Below are positions 1 to 9,503 of a stretch of 64,000 nucleotides of DNA, one piece after another. A program made the position numbers and the translations under genes. The stretch's first letter is position 1; every line of letters begins with the position of its first letter. Source of the DNA: a bacterium (lineage in GTDB: Bacteria > Krumholzibacteriota > Krumholzibacteriia > LZORAL124-64-63); contig JADJCK010000004.1 in the NCBI GenBank assembly GCA_016703265.1, positions 310,001 to 374,000 of the forward strand, given 5' to 3'. Under the pieces are notes generated by a model. That model did not search any database, had not been told where the DNA came from, and saw only the letters and a program-made list of their open reading frames with translations.

Positions 1-1
1 C

Positions 2-580
2 ATCACCGCCCTGCGGCGTCAGTGTTCGCTCGCGGTGCCGGTCTCGCTCCATGACCTGGACCTGGCTTGGCTGGCGGACGCCGCGCGCCTGTCCTGGCGA
101 CTCGACGGTCCTTTCACGGCCGTCCGCGTCCTCGCCCGCTCCGGTCATCGCGAATGGGTCGTACCCTGGCGATCGGAGAACGGTCTCAGCATCGCGACCG
201 ACACCCGCGCGCCGCTCGGATTCACCGTCGACTACGCCGTGCAGGTCCTGGCCGACAACCAGTGGCTGACGATCGCCGAAGCCTCGCTGGCGATCCCCGG
301 CCCCGCGCTGGCCCTCACCGCGCCGACACCCAACCCGTTCAATGCCGAGACCACGTTCTCCTTCGCGCTCGACGCCCCGGGGTTCGTGGAGCTGTCGGTC
401 CTCGATACCGCCGGCCGCATCGTCCAGACGCTGCTCGCGGAGCCGCGCGCCGAGGGCCATCACCAGGTCACCTGGCGGGGCGATGACAGGAACGGCCGCC
501 CGGTCGCCGCCGGCACCTATCTGGTCCGCCTGACGGCCGCGCACGGCGTCCGCACCGTGAAGGCGGTGCTGGTGAAGTAG
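2..580 (+). CDS. C-terminal part of an exported protein with FlgD-like sorting domain (5' end outside window)
   Basis: The frame is open at the left edge, so only the last 192 residues are visible and the start is outside. The final 85 or so residues form the FlgD/Ig-like C-terminal domain seen on exported proteins of FCB bacteria: it opens with PNPFNAETTFSF, continues with VELSVLDTAGRIVQTL and PVAAGTYLVRL, and closes on KAVLVK. In that family the domain acts as a sorting or anchoring module; the role here is inferred from homology. The roughly 100 residues before it look like a beta-sandwich but give no function. The same domain ends the proteins at 1970-4522, 27297-29114, 45672-47351 and 54930-55835. 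Two palindromes follow the stop. Confidence 0.75.
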   Translation: MTALRRQCSLAVPVSLHDLDLAWLADAARLSWRLDGPFTAVRVLARSGHREWVVPWRSENGLSIATDTRAPLGFTVDYAVQVLADNQWLTIAEASLAIPGPALALTAPTPNPFNAETTFSFALDAPGFVELSVLDTAGRIVQTLLAEPRAEGHHQVTWRGDDRNGRPVAAGTYLVRLTAAHGVRTVKAVLVK

Positions 581-609
581 GTCGCTAGTATTGCGGACTG
601 GTGTTGCGG

Positions 610-627
610 AGTTGCGCCGGCGCAACT
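610..627. repeat. 18-bp palindrome, AGTT...AACT variant
   Basis: AGTTGCGCCGGCGCAACT is a perfect palindrome 30 bp after the stop of the first gene. It is the outer-base variant of the dispersed family and is followed by ATCACA, as are the copies at 4767 and 4801 (there TATCACA). Confidence 0.85.
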
Positions 628-644
628 ATCACATCTTTGCCACC

Positions 645-662
645 ACTTGCGCCGGCGCAAGT
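645..662. repeat. 18-bp palindrome, consensus copy
   Basis: ACTTGCGCCGGCGCAAGT, the exact consensus, lies between the first gene and the aldo/keto reductase, 52 bp before the latter's start. Confidence 0.9.
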
Positions 663-714
663 GATCCCGCCTCAAGAAGCCACACCAGGCCGCCCCTCCT
701 CACGAAAGGCCCCC

Positions 715-1722
<1,008 letters not shown>

Positions 1723-1727
1723 GCGGC

Positions 1728-1867
1728 GGTCTCTCTCTACACACTTCTTTTTTGCCGAATGGTTGACCTATCAACTATTTCCCGCCCACGAACGGCGAGT
1801 ATGCACGCGGTTTAATGGTTGATAGGTCAACCATCCAGCAAAAAAGAAGTGTGTAGAGAGAGAGACC
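1728..1867. repeat. 140-bp inverted-repeat element (E1) with ~48-bp arms
   Basis: The left arm (1728-1775) and right arm (1818-1867) are near-perfect inverse copies around a 42-bp loop. Each arm holds a CT/AG repeat, CTACACACTTCTTTTTTGC and GGTTGACCTATCAAC; the right arm differs by one extra CT step and a few substitutions. It lies between the convergent aldo/keto reductase and FG-GAP genes, so a bidirectional terminator is one reading. A decayed relative at 4911-5030 argues for a small mobile element. No gene lies inside it and no target-site duplication is evident. Confidence 0.85.
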
Positions 1868-1969
1868 CCATCGCCAGATAACCAGGCGGCCCATTGGCGC
1901 CGGCGCCCATAGGTGAAAAGCGGGAGACGCCTTTCGACGCCCCCCGCTGTCCAGCAGGAATCCCAAACC

Positions 1970-4522
1970 TCACCGCGTCACGAAGATCTTCCGCGTCGCT
2001 TCCCTGTCGCCCGCCCGCACGCGCGCGAAGTAGACGCCGCCCGGTACGGGCGCGCCGTCCTCGCGGTTCAGTTCCCAGCGCGCGGTGTGGGTGCCGGCGG
2101 GCAGGTCGCTGGCGCCCATGAGCGTGCGCACGCGGTGGCCGCGCACGTCGAACACGTCGACGGTGACCCGCGCCGCGGCGTCGAGGCGGAACTCGAAGCG
2201 CGTGGCGCCGGTGGCCGGGTTCGGCACGGCGGGGCGCAGGTCGAGGCCGGCGAAGACGGGTTCGCGCTCCGTCGGCACGGCGCTCGCGACGGGGTGCACG
2301 TTGCGCAGGTACTGGAAGGACTGCTGCGTGGCGCTCGTCACGACCAGGTCCAGGTCGCCGTCGGCGTCGAAATCGTTGGCCACGAGGTCGGTTGGGGCAA
2401 AGCACACGCCGAAGTCGAACGCGGCGCCGAACACGCCGCCGCCCAGGCCCGGGTGCACCGCGACCTCGCTCGCCAGGCTGAGTGCGGCGGCGTCGAGGTT
2501 GCCGTCCAGGTCGAAGTCCTCGACCACCAGGAACTGGCCGAGTTGCGGCGTCGGCACCTCGACGGGCAGGGCGAAGCCGGCGCCACCCTCGTTGATGATG
2601 GTCGCCAGCGAGCCCGACGACGACAGCGCGATGATGTCCAGCGAGCCCTCCCCGTCGACATCCCGCACCGCGACCGCGGACGGGGCCGTCACCGCGGCCG
2701 CCTGGAATCCGGCGCCGAACACGCCGGGGGCCGTGGCCGGATAGACCATGATCTTGTCGGTGCAGGTCAGCGGCGCCACGATGTCCATCCTGCCGTCCTG
2801 GGTGACGTCGCCGATCGCCGCGCCGTTGGGGCACCCGCCGGGAATGTTGATCACCGATGACGGCGAGAACGGGAAGCCGGTGGGCGCGGCGAGGTAGATC
2901 AGCAGGCTGTGGGTGAACAACGCTTCGGCCGTGGACTTGTCCGTGGCGCCCCGGGCACCTTTGCCGGCCGCTGCGGTCTCGCCGCCGCTGCTGCAGATCA
3001 CGACCAGGTCGTCCAGTCCGTCGCCGTCCAGGTCGCCGGCCACGACGTCGATCGGCCACTGGCCCGTCGCGTACGGTTGCACCGGGGCAAAGCCACCGGA
3101 GCCGTCGTTCAGCACCACGATGACGACGCCGATGTCGGAGATGACGGTGGCGTAGTCCGGCGCCGCATCGGCATTGAAACGTCCCGTCGCCAGCCCGGAG
3201 GGCGGAAAGCTCAGGCTCGTCACCGCGGGCGCGTCGAAGGCGCCGCCCAGGCGCGCGAACGTCTCCACGGCGCTGATCGACTTGTTGATCGTCACCGCGT
3301 CCTCATCGGAGTCGCTGTCGATGTCGCTGAAGACCAGCGCATCGGCGTAGTCCGCCGCGAGCTTCACATCGAACCCGAAGGTGCCGTCGCCATTGCCGTG
3401 GGCCGCGATCAGCGCGGCGCCGTAGTTGCCGCAACCCAGCACGTCGGGCACCGTGTCGCCGTCGAAATCCACCAAGGCCAGGACGCTGTAGTTGTGCGTG
3501 TCCGGCGGCAGGGCGTTGCCCAGCACCGTGAACGTGCCGCTGCCGCCGTTCAGCAGCACGTACGTCTGCGGGCCGACAAGGATGAGGTCGCGGTCGGCGT
3601 CCCCGTCGAGGTCGTCACAGGCCACGACGAAATTGGCCGAGCCCGCGGCGCCGCCGTAGAAGATCGGCGTGCCGAACGTCTGGGCGCCGGTGTTCAGGAT
3701 GACCGCCGCGCCCGTGCCGTCGGACATGCCGATCACCACGTCGCGCAACGCATCACCGTTCAGGTCGGCGATCGCGGCCGCCGAACCGATCGCCTCACCA
3801 CCGAGCGGAATATTCACCGACGACGCGATGGCACCGGTGCCGTCGCCATAGAGCACCTCGGCCAGCGCCACCGCATCATGCGACAGCACCATGTCGTCAT
3901 GGCCGTCGCCGTCCAGGTCGCCTGTGGCCACGGATGTCGGCGAGGCCTCGGTCACATAGGTCGTCGCCGGCGTCAGCGTCCCACCGCCGGCACTGCCGCC
4001 CAGGAATGTCTCCAGCGTGGACAGGATGTACGACACCGCGACGAGGTCATCCTGCGCGTCGCCGTTGAGGCTGGCCGCCGCAAGGAAGATCGCCCCGAAC
4101 GGCGCCGAGCGCGCCGCAAATCCGGAGCTCCCGCCGGTGCCATCGCCGAACAGCGCGATGACGTTGCCGAGTTGGTCGAGGCCCGCGACATCGCGGTGGC
4201 CATCGCCGTTGAAGTCCCCCGCCACCAGCGATGTCAGCAGGTCCGAGGTCCAGCTCCCGGCCGCACTGAACGAATGGTCGGCATTCTGGCGCATGAAGAC
4301 CAGGTCGGCGGTCGGATTCGAGATCGCGACCACGGCATCGACCAGGCCGTCCTCGTCGAAATCGCCGTGCGCCAGCGAAATCGCCTCCACTCCCGCGGGA
4401 TACTCGCGGAACGGGGCCTCGAATTCGGGGATGGCGCCGGCGGTGGTTACCCCGAAGGCGACCGCGGCGACCGCAGCCAACAATGCGCGGCGAACGGAGG
4501 GAGTGCGGCGGCGAGACGGCAT
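1970..4522 (-). CDS. Exported FG-GAP/VCBS repeat protein with C-terminal sorting domain
   Basis: An 850-residue exported protein. The chosen ATG follows GGAGGACAGCTC and gives an Arg-rich n-region and a hydrophobic Ala-rich signal peptide. About thirteen FG-GAP/VCBS calcium-binding loops follow, for example DFDEDGLVDAVV, DFNGDGHRDVAG, DLDGDGHDDMVL, DLDGDGLDDLVV and DFDADGDLDLVV, which predicts a beta-propeller or integrin-alpha-like fold. The end is an FlgD-like domain starting VPNPATGATRFEF and closing GVYFARVRAGD. Such proteins are surface or secreted adhesion or binding proteins, but no enzymatic motif is seen. It stands alone on the minus strand, downstream of dnaN, where recF is often found in other genomes. 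Confidence 0.88.
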   Translation of the reverse strand: MPSRRRTPSVRRALLAAVAAVAFGVTTAGAIPEFEAPFREYPAGVEAISLAHGDFDEDGLVDAVVAISNPTADLVFMRQNADHSFSAAGSWTSDLLTSLVAGDFNGDGHRDVAGLDQLGNVIALFGDGTGGSSGFAARSAPFGAIFLAAASLNGDAQDDLVAVSYILSTLETFLGGSAGGGTLTPATTYVTEASPTSVATGDLDGDGHDDMVLSHDAVALAEVLYGDGTGAIASSVNIPLGGEAIGSAAAIADLNGDALRDVVIGMSDGTGAAVILNTGAQTFGTPIFYGGAAGSANFVVACDDLDGDADRDLILVGPQTYVLLNGGSGTFTVLGNALPPDTHNYSVLALVDFDGDTVPDVLGCGNYGAALIAAHGNGDGTFGFDVKLAADYADALVFSDIDSDSDEDAVTINKSISAVETFARLGGAFDAPAVTSLSFPPSGLATGRFNADAAPDYATVISDIGVVIVVLNDGSGGFAPVQPYATGQWPIDVVAGDLDGDGLDDLVVICSSGGETAAAGKGARGATDKSTAEALFTHSLLIYLAAPTGFPFSPSSVINIPGGCPNGAAIGDVTQDGRMDIVAPLTCTDKIMVYPATAPGVFGAGFQAAAVTAPSAVAVRDVDGEGSLDIIALSSSGSLATIINEGGAGFALPVEVPTPQLGQFLVVEDFDLDGNLDAAALSLASEVAVHPGLGGGVFGAAFDFGVCFAPTDLVANDFDADGDLDLVVTSATQQSFQYLRNVHPVASAVPTEREPVFAGLDLRPAVPNPATGATRFEFRLDAAARVTVDVFDVRGHRVRTLMGASDLPAGTHTARWELNREDGAPVPGGVYFARVRAGDREATRKIFVTR

Positions 4523-4766
4523 GAGCTGTCCTCCACGGTGATGTGAAACGAAAACGCCCACTTACCGTCGACCATCAGGCCGCGCCGGCCCGGGCGCACA
4601 TGTGATGTGAACTGTGCCAACCGTGGGTCATGGCGGCGGTCCCCCGTGGCCGCGCCATGTTCCGTGATCCCTGCCTCGCCGACCCTGCCCCCGATCTCCC
4701 CCCGGGCACATGCGGGCAGGCTAGCATGGCCGGGGTGGCGGTGTCAAACGGGCGGCAGTGCGCGCA

Positions 4767-4850
4767 GCTTGCGCCGGCGCAATTATCACAGCCCCGCGAG
4801 ACTTGCGCCGGCGCAATTATCACAGCCCCGCGAGACTTGCGCCGGCGCCA
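4767..4850. repeat. 34-bp tandem repeat carrying palindrome copies (2.5 units)
   Basis: Units start at 4767, 4801 and 4835. Each begins (A/G)CTTGCGCCGGCGC and continues AATTATCACAGCCCCGCGAG; the first two are identical except for the first base, and the third is truncated after GCGCCATT. Palindrome cores are at 4767-4784, 4801-4818 and, degenerate, 4835-4850. This is the only place in the window where the palindrome is locally amplified together with its flank. Confidence 0.9.
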
Positions 4851-4910
4851 TTCCATGGAGAAGGCGAGCACTCGCCCCTCGCACCGGACCAGCCGCGCGT
4901 CGCACGCTTC

Positions 4911-5030
4911 GTTTTCCGCGAAGGATGACCTGTCAACCATTCCAAGCCCGCCAACAACCCGCCTAGGGCCCCTCAACTTGTTGACACGTCAACCAACCCG
5001 CAAAACCAAAGTGTGAAGAGAGAGAACCCG
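4911..5030. repeat. Decayed copy of the inverted-repeat element (E2)
   Basis: The right side (about 4975-5030) reads TTGTTGACACGTCAACCAAC followed by CGCAAAACCAAAGTGTG and AAGAGAGAGAACC, aligning with the right arm of the element at 1728-1867. The left side has GATGACCTGTCAACC, matching that element's left arm. It is diverged, with the outer left CT tract missing. Confidence 0.6.
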
Positions 5031-5040
5031 CCCCACCCCC

Positions 5041-5058
5041 ACTTGCGCCGGCACAACT
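5041..5058. repeat. Degenerate palindrome copy
   Basis: ACTTGCGCCGGCACAACT has one core mismatch (G to A). It lies just beyond the dnaN terminator. Confidence 0.65.
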
Positions 5059-5066
5059 GCGGGCAC

Positions 5067-5103
5067 AAAAAAACCAACCCCGCTGCGCATCACCGCAACG
5101 GGG
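5067..5103 (-). terminator. Rho-independent terminator of dnaN
   Basis: On the minus strand a 10-bp stem (CCCCGTTGCG with CGCAGCGGGG, one G-U pair) is followed by TTGG and seven T residues (A run at 5067-5073 on the plus strand). It lies 37 nt past the dnaN stop. Confidence 0.8.
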
Positions 5104-5139
5104 CCGGCCATTCCGCAAACAACGCCGCAGCGTAACCCG

Positions 5140-6277
5140 CTAATCCCCCGCCAGCCGCAACGGCATCAACAGACAAAGCACGCCCGTCTCTTCCCCGGTC
5201 TCGTGCACCGGCTTGATGAGCGCCGCGCTCTGCGAGTCCTTCAGCGACAGGACCACCGACTCGGCCTGCAGGTTCTTCAGGATGTCCTGGAGGTAGGCAT
5301 AGTTGAAGCCGATCTCCATGGGGTCGCCCTGGTAGCTGACCTGGATCTCGTCTTCGGAGGTGCTGCCCTCGGTGCCGCGGGCGGTCAGTTCCATGCGGCC
5401 GGCCTCGACGCCCAGCTTGATCTGGCTGGTGACGCGGTCGGCGGTGATGGCGACGCGGCGGATGGACTGCGCGAAGTCGGCCTTGTCGACGGTGACGTGC
5501 TTGTCGTTATCCTTCGGCAGCACGGCCTGGTAGTCGGGGAACGGGCCCTCGAGCAGGCGCACCTGGAGCACGGTGCTGCCGGCGCGGAACGAGCTGGCTG
5601 CCGCCGATGAAGATGTTGATGTCGGTGTTGGCGGCGTCCTCGTCCCTGGCGGCGGCGGCGATGCGGGCGATCTGGCGCAGGCCGTTCGTGTCGACGATGA
5701 GGTTCTTCTCGCCCGTGAACTTCCACTCCATGGGGCGCAGGCTGCGGGCCAGGCGGTGGGCGTCGGTGGCGACCATCGTCAGCGTGGTCGGGCGCACTTC
5801 CCAGAGGATGCCCATCAGCGCGGGGCGCGTCTCGTCGCGCGAGACGGCGTAGGCGGTTTCGTTGATCATGTTGATGAGCGTGTCGGCGTTCATCGCCAGG
5901 CCTGACTTCTCCTCCGGCTTCTTGAGCGCCGGGTAGTCGGCCACGTTCATCGTGTTCTCGGTCAGGCGCGACTTGCCGCTGGTCAGCGTGATCTGCTCGC
6001 CCTTCTGCGAGATCGTCACCGCGCCCGGCCGCAGGCTGCGCACGAACGGCACGAACTTCACGGCGGGAATGGCGATGCGGCCCGGATCCTTGACCGTGGC
6101 CTTCGTCGTCGTCGTCGTGATCGAGATGTCCAGGTTCGTGGCCGAGAGCGTGAGGCTCTCCTTCGTCGCTTCCAGCAGGACGCAGCTGAGGATCGGCAGG
6201 GTGGTCTTGCTCGGGACCACGTTGGCGATGACGTCGAGGGCCTTCTGCAGGTCCTCCTGCTGGATTTCGAACTTCAC
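5140..6277 (-). CDS. dnaN: DNA polymerase III sliding clamp beta, interrupted by a frameshift
   Basis: The beta clamp tethers DNA polymerase III to the template. The start is the GTG of VKFEIQQEDLQKAL, preceded by CGGAGG; the longer reading to an upstream ATG adds unrelated residues. The N-terminal part (about 228 residues) runs through INETAYAVSRDETRP and DTNGLRQIARI to NIFIGGSQL. The C-terminal part then resumes in another frame at STVLQVRLLEGPFPDYQAVLP and ends CLLMPLRLAGD, close to the usual clamp C-terminus. The break is at about 5588-5594: one extra or two missing bases (two missing fits the family spacing). Nothing else is missing, so a sequencing indel is the simplest explanation. It is transcribed leftwards after dnaA, with a hairpin between them. 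Confidence 0.9.
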
Positions 6278-6405
6278 GATCCGGGCCTCCGGTGGGAGTG
6301 TTGCCGTCGTTCTTCGCGGAGGGCCATGATAGGCGATGGCCGCCGGGCAGGCAAGCATGTGATCCGGCTTCCGGGGCTCCCTCTGAGTCCATCTTCTTCA
6401 TGAAG

Positions 6406-6456
6406 ATTATATATAAAGTAGTCGTAGATATAGGGGTCGGGGATAACCGGGATAAC
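6406..6456. other. Candidate origin unwinding element: AT-rich tract, DnaA-trio-like triplets, two DnaA boxes
   Basis: In order on the plus strand: ATTATATATAAA (6406-6417); five in-phase triplets TAG TCG TAG ATA TAG (6419-6433); a G-rich spacer; then two tandem near-consensus boxes GGGGATAAC (6439-6447) and CGGGATAAC (6448-6456), reverse complements of GTTATCCCC and GTTATCCCG. This order (AT-rich, TAG triplets 5' of GC-rich spacer and boxes) matches the known bacterial DnaA-trio origin unwinding element. Function is inferred. Confidence 0.6.
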
Positions 6457-6756
6457 TCTGCGCATCACGCCGTGGCGCGACCACCGGACCGCTTTCAGGC
6501 ACCTCGCGGCGCCGTCCCGCCGGGGACAACCATGGGCTCTGCCGACCCGCAACCCGGCCCTTATCCCCCACGCCGCCGGCGACCCGTATTTGACCCCGCT
6601 CGCACCGCTGCTTGTCCGGAGGTCATCCCCGAAGTTATCCCAATGATATACAGTGTGCGGGGCGCATTTAAATCTGACTTCGATCACCGCCAACGCCTCC
6701 CTGCGGGCTTCGACACCTTCCCGAAAAGTAGCGACCTCCCGCAATACGACCTCCCC

Positions 6757-6795
6757 AAAAGCCACGACGCCGGCCCCCTTGGGAACCGGCGTCGT
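6757..6795 (-). terminator. Terminator hairpin after dnaA
   Basis: A perfect 10-bp stem ACGACGCCGG / CCGGCGTCGT (6764-6773 and 6786-6795) is followed on the minus strand by GGCTTTTGGGG. It lies 37 nt past the dnaA stop and suggests dnaN has its own promoter or depends on read-through. Confidence 0.65.
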
Positions 6796-6831
6796 TGCTG
6801 TGCCCTGTCCGTGTGGGGGTGCGCCACCCGG

Positions 6832-8263
6832 TCAGGTTCTCCTCCCGCGGACCTTGTCCTGAAGGTCAAGGACGTAGCCGCGGAAGCGCGGGTCGTCGCT
6901 CATGTCCTTGCCGATCTTCTGGCACGCATGCGCGACGGTGGAATGATCGCGACCGCCAAAGGCGCGGCCGATCTGGTTGAGGGAGGCGCCCGTCATCTCG
7001 CGTGACAGGTACATCGCCATCTGACGGGCCCGGGCCAGGTCCTGGGTGCGTCGCTTGGACTTGAGCTGATCGACGGTCACGTCGGTGGCGTCGGAGACGA
7101 CCTTCATGACATCGGCGATCTTCACAGGCCCGGATGAATTCCCCTGGAAAAAGGAGGAGAGGACCTCGGAGGCCATTTCCAGGGAGATTTCACGCCCCGT
7201 CAGACTAGCGAAAGCAAGCAGGCGGATCAGCGCCCCCTCAAGCCGGCGGATATTGTCGGTGATATTCTCGGCGATATAGGCGATCACCTCGTCGGTGATG
7301 TAGATGTTGTTCGACTCGACCTTCCGCTTCAGGATGGCCATGCGCGTCTCGAGGTTGGGCGGCTGGATGTCGGTGATGAGCCCCCACTCGAAGCGCGACC
7401 GCAGCCGCTCCTCCAGCGTCGTGATCTCCTTCGGCGACCGGTCGGAAGTCAGGATGATCTGCTTCTTCAGGTCGTACAGCGCGTTGAACGTGTGGAAGAA
7501 CTCCTCCTGCGTGGACTCCTTGCCGGCCAGGAAGGCGACGTCGTCCACCAGCAGCACGTCGACGCTGCGGTATTTCATCTTGAAGTCGGGCGTCCGGTTG
7601 TCGCGGATCGACCCGATCAGGTCGTTCATGAAGTTCTCGGCCGTGATGTAGGCGATGCGCCGGCCGGGATGCTGCTCGGCGATGGCGTTGCCCACCGCGT
7701 GCATCAGGTGCGTCTTGCCCAGCCCCACCCCGCCGTGGATGAACAGCGTATTGAAGTGGCTGCCCGGACTGCGCGCCACGGCGGTGGCCGCCGCGAACGC
7801 CATATCGGTACCCGACCCCACCACGAAATTGGCGAAGGTGTAGTCGGGATTCAGGTTCATGAGCTGGGCGCCCGCGAGATGTCGACGGGGACGCCGCCTG
7901 GACCGGCGCCGGGGCGGGGCGCACCCCGCCGGCGGCATCGACCCGGCCGGCGGGCGGCCGGTCTTCCGGGTCGGGGGTCAGGTCCGGGGCCAGCGGGGTC
8001 AGCGCGTTGGGCGCCCCCTCCTGGATCTTCAGCGTAAAGACGACGTCACGTCCGAAGCAGGTGGCGCCGGCCTCGTTCAGGACCGCCAGGTGGTGCTCGC
8101 TGAACCAATCCATGAAGAAGTGGTTCGGGCAGGCCACCTTGAGCGACCCGTTGGGCGAATTTTCCGGCTGCAGGGGGGCAAACCACGTGTTGAAGGTCTG
8201 CTGGGCGACCCGTTGACGGACGACATCGAGGATTTCCGGCCAATAAGCGTCCAGGTCCGACAT
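6832..8263 (-). CDS. dnaA: Chromosomal replication initiator DnaA, interrupted by a frameshift
   Basis: DnaA is the AAA+ initiator that binds DnaA boxes and opens oriC. The start ATG of MSDLDAYWPEILDVVRQRV has GGGGAG upstream. Domain I includes FNTWFAPLQP and the linker is Pro/Ala rich. Domain III resumes in another frame at MNLNPDYTFANFVVGSG, with Walker A GGVGLGKTHLMHAVGN, Walker B VDVLLVDDVAFL and the arginine-finger region LEERLRSRFEWGL. Domain IV ends with the DnaA signature GGRDHSTVAHACQKI. The frame change (one extra or two missing bases) must lie in the linker at 7861-7938, a GC-rich stretch. Both halves are complete, so an artefact is more likely than a dead gene. Confidence 0.92.
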
Positions 8264-8457
8264 GGACTCCCCACACCCCGAGGGGGTAACCGCGCCGTCG
8301 CGCCTGGGTTGTCCACACATGGGACAAGGCGCCAACGGCTTGTTGTTGATGAGGATAGGCTGTGTCTGGCCCGGAAGAACAAAAAGTTATCCACAATTAT
8401 CAAGGCCTGTGGATAACTTATTGCGCCCCCGTGTTGGGTTGTTCTCTATCCGCGGCG

Positions 8458-8487
8458 AAGCTAGCATGTGATTTCGCGGCCGGACAA
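8458..8487 (-). promoter_or_regulatory. Possible dnaA promoter
   Basis: On the minus strand, TTGTCC (8487-8482), an 18-bp spacer ending TGC, then TAGCTT (8463-8458), which resembles an extended -10. It lies about 190 bp upstream of the dnaA start and is weak by consensus. Confidence 0.35.
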
Positions 8488-8630
8488 GAATTTTCTCCGG
8501 AAATTTACAGCCGCCCGCAGTCCATTAGAATAGAGGCAGTTGCGGCCCTGGAAAAAATCCTGCCGCCCCGGGGGCCCGCCCTGCCGGACGGGAACCGGCT
8601 TCCGGCCCTGTGGATAACCCGGTGTTTTCC

Positions 8631-8659
8631 TTGACACTGCAGGGACGTGTCGCTAACAT
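8631..8659 (+). promoter_or_regulatory. rpmH promoter
   Basis: TTGACA (8631-8636), a 17-bp spacer and TAACAT (8654-8659): a near-consensus vegetative promoter about 60 bp before the rpmH start. A DnaA box at 8609-8617 lies just upstream, so DnaA could influence it. Confidence 0.7.
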
Positions 8660-8720
8660 TCGGGGCTGTTGCCGATTGTTTGACCGCAGTCGTTGTTGAC
8701 CGCAGACTGAGGAGAGATCC

Positions 8721-8855
8721 GTGAAGCGGACGTTCCAACCGAGCCTCATCAAGCGTTCCCGCCGGCATGGCTTCCGCAAGCGGATGTCCACGCGGGGCGG
8801 CCGCCTGGTGCTGAGCCGGCGCAGGGCCAAGGGCCGCAAGCGCATTTCCGCCTAG
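8721..8855 (+). CDS. rpmH: 50S ribosomal protein L34
   Basis: A 44-residue, very basic ribosomal protein of the large subunit. It starts at GTG (MKRTFQPSLIKRSRRHGFRK) with AGGAG upstream and ends RRRAKGRKRISA, matching the length and pattern of L34 throughout. It is the first gene of the rightward operon rpmH-rnpA-yidD-yidC-jag and sits in its canonical place beside the origin, divergent from dnaA. No frame disruption is seen. Confidence 0.97.
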   Translation: MKRTFQPSLIKRSRRHGFRKRMSTRGGRLVLSRRRAKGRKRISA

Positions 8856-8905
8856 TTCCGCCCAGTCCCCGACGGCGGCCCCGGCCGCGACGCAGGCGGG
8901 TGATC

Positions 8906-9331
8906 ATGAGCGGAACCATCGCCTGGCGCTCGCTGGTTCGACAGGGTGAATTCCAGAAGGTCTACGCTGGAGGCGCCAAGGCAGTCGGGCGCCTTCTGGT
9001 GGTCTATCTGTTGCCGGCTGCCGAGCCCGCCCGAGCCGTTGTCGCCAGCCGCAAAGTGGGCGGCGCCGTGCAGCGGAACCGGGCCAAACGTTTGTTGCGT
9101 GAAGCGTTCCGCAAGGGTACGCTCGGCAACGTGGCCGCTGTGAGCGGCCTTTCGCTGAGGCAGACCGAAGCCGCGACGCCCCTGGAAGGCGCCGGCGCGC
9201 CGCCGCAGAGCCTCTGGGTCGTGCTCGTCGCCCGCCGCAACATTCTCGCGGCCGGCATCATCGACGTGCAGGACGAACTGGATCGGTTGCTGCGCGCGCT
9301 CCTCGAGGCTTCGGGACCGGATGCTTCGTGA
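8906..9331 (+). CDS. rnpA: Ribonuclease P protein component
   Basis: A 141-residue protein cofactor of RNase P, which with the catalytic RNA trims 5' leaders from tRNA precursors. The signature RNRAKRLLREAFR is present after VVASRKVGGAVQ. ATG at 8906 is preferred over GTG at 8900 because the AGGCGGG ribosome site then has proper spacing. It is a little longer than usual (typically 110-130) because of a Pro/Gly/Ala-rich insert (TEAATPLEGAGAPPQ) before the last beta strand and helix, which contains VVLVARRNILAAG. It follows rpmH by 50 bp. Confidence 0.93.
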   Translation: MSGTIAWRSLVRQGEFQKVYAGGAKAVGRLLVVYLLPAAEPARAVVASRKVGGAVQRNRAKRLLREAFRKGTLGNVAAVSGLSLRQTEAATPLEGAGAPPQSLWVVLVARRNILAAGIIDVQDELDRLLRALLEASGPDAS

Positions 9332-9503
9332 CGAAACGCATCGCTGACGCCTGATCGCTGCCGCATTGGCGCCGCCCTGCCGCGCCTCCTGCCGCCGCCA
9401 GCGTCGCCGCCGCCGTCACCGACCCCGGTTGCCTCGCCATTCAACCGGTGCACCCCGCCCGCCCCTGTATTTCCTGCCAGGGCGACGCACCACACAGGAC
9501 CGT

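Larger units (their letters stand above)
4523..5139. other. Gene-free 617-bp stretch rich in repeats
   Basis: No credible gene. It contains a 34-bp tandem repeat built on the palindrome (4767-4850), a decayed inverted-repeat element (4911-5030), a degenerate palindrome (5041-5058) and the terminator of the dnaN unit (5067-5103). Confidence 0.7.
6278..6831. other. dnaA-dnaN intergenic region, candidate part of oriC
   Basis: 554 bp with no credible gene. It holds the AT-rich/TAG-triplet element at 6406-6456, further DnaA-box-like TTATCCCCC (6561-6569) and TTATCCCAA (6635-6643), and the dnaA terminator. Confidence 0.6.
8264..8720. other. dnaA-rpmH intergenic region with DnaA boxes, candidate oriC half
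   Basis: This 457-bp divergent region holds three exact R-type boxes, TTATCCACA at 8387-8395 and its reverse complement at 8408-8416 and 8609-8617, plus TTGTCCACA at 8309-8317. The boxes at 8387 and 8408 face each other across 12 bp. Together with the dnaA-dnaN element this gives a bipartite origin flanking dnaA, as in Bacillus and Helicobacter. The origin call is inferred from box content and gene order. Confidence 0.75.
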
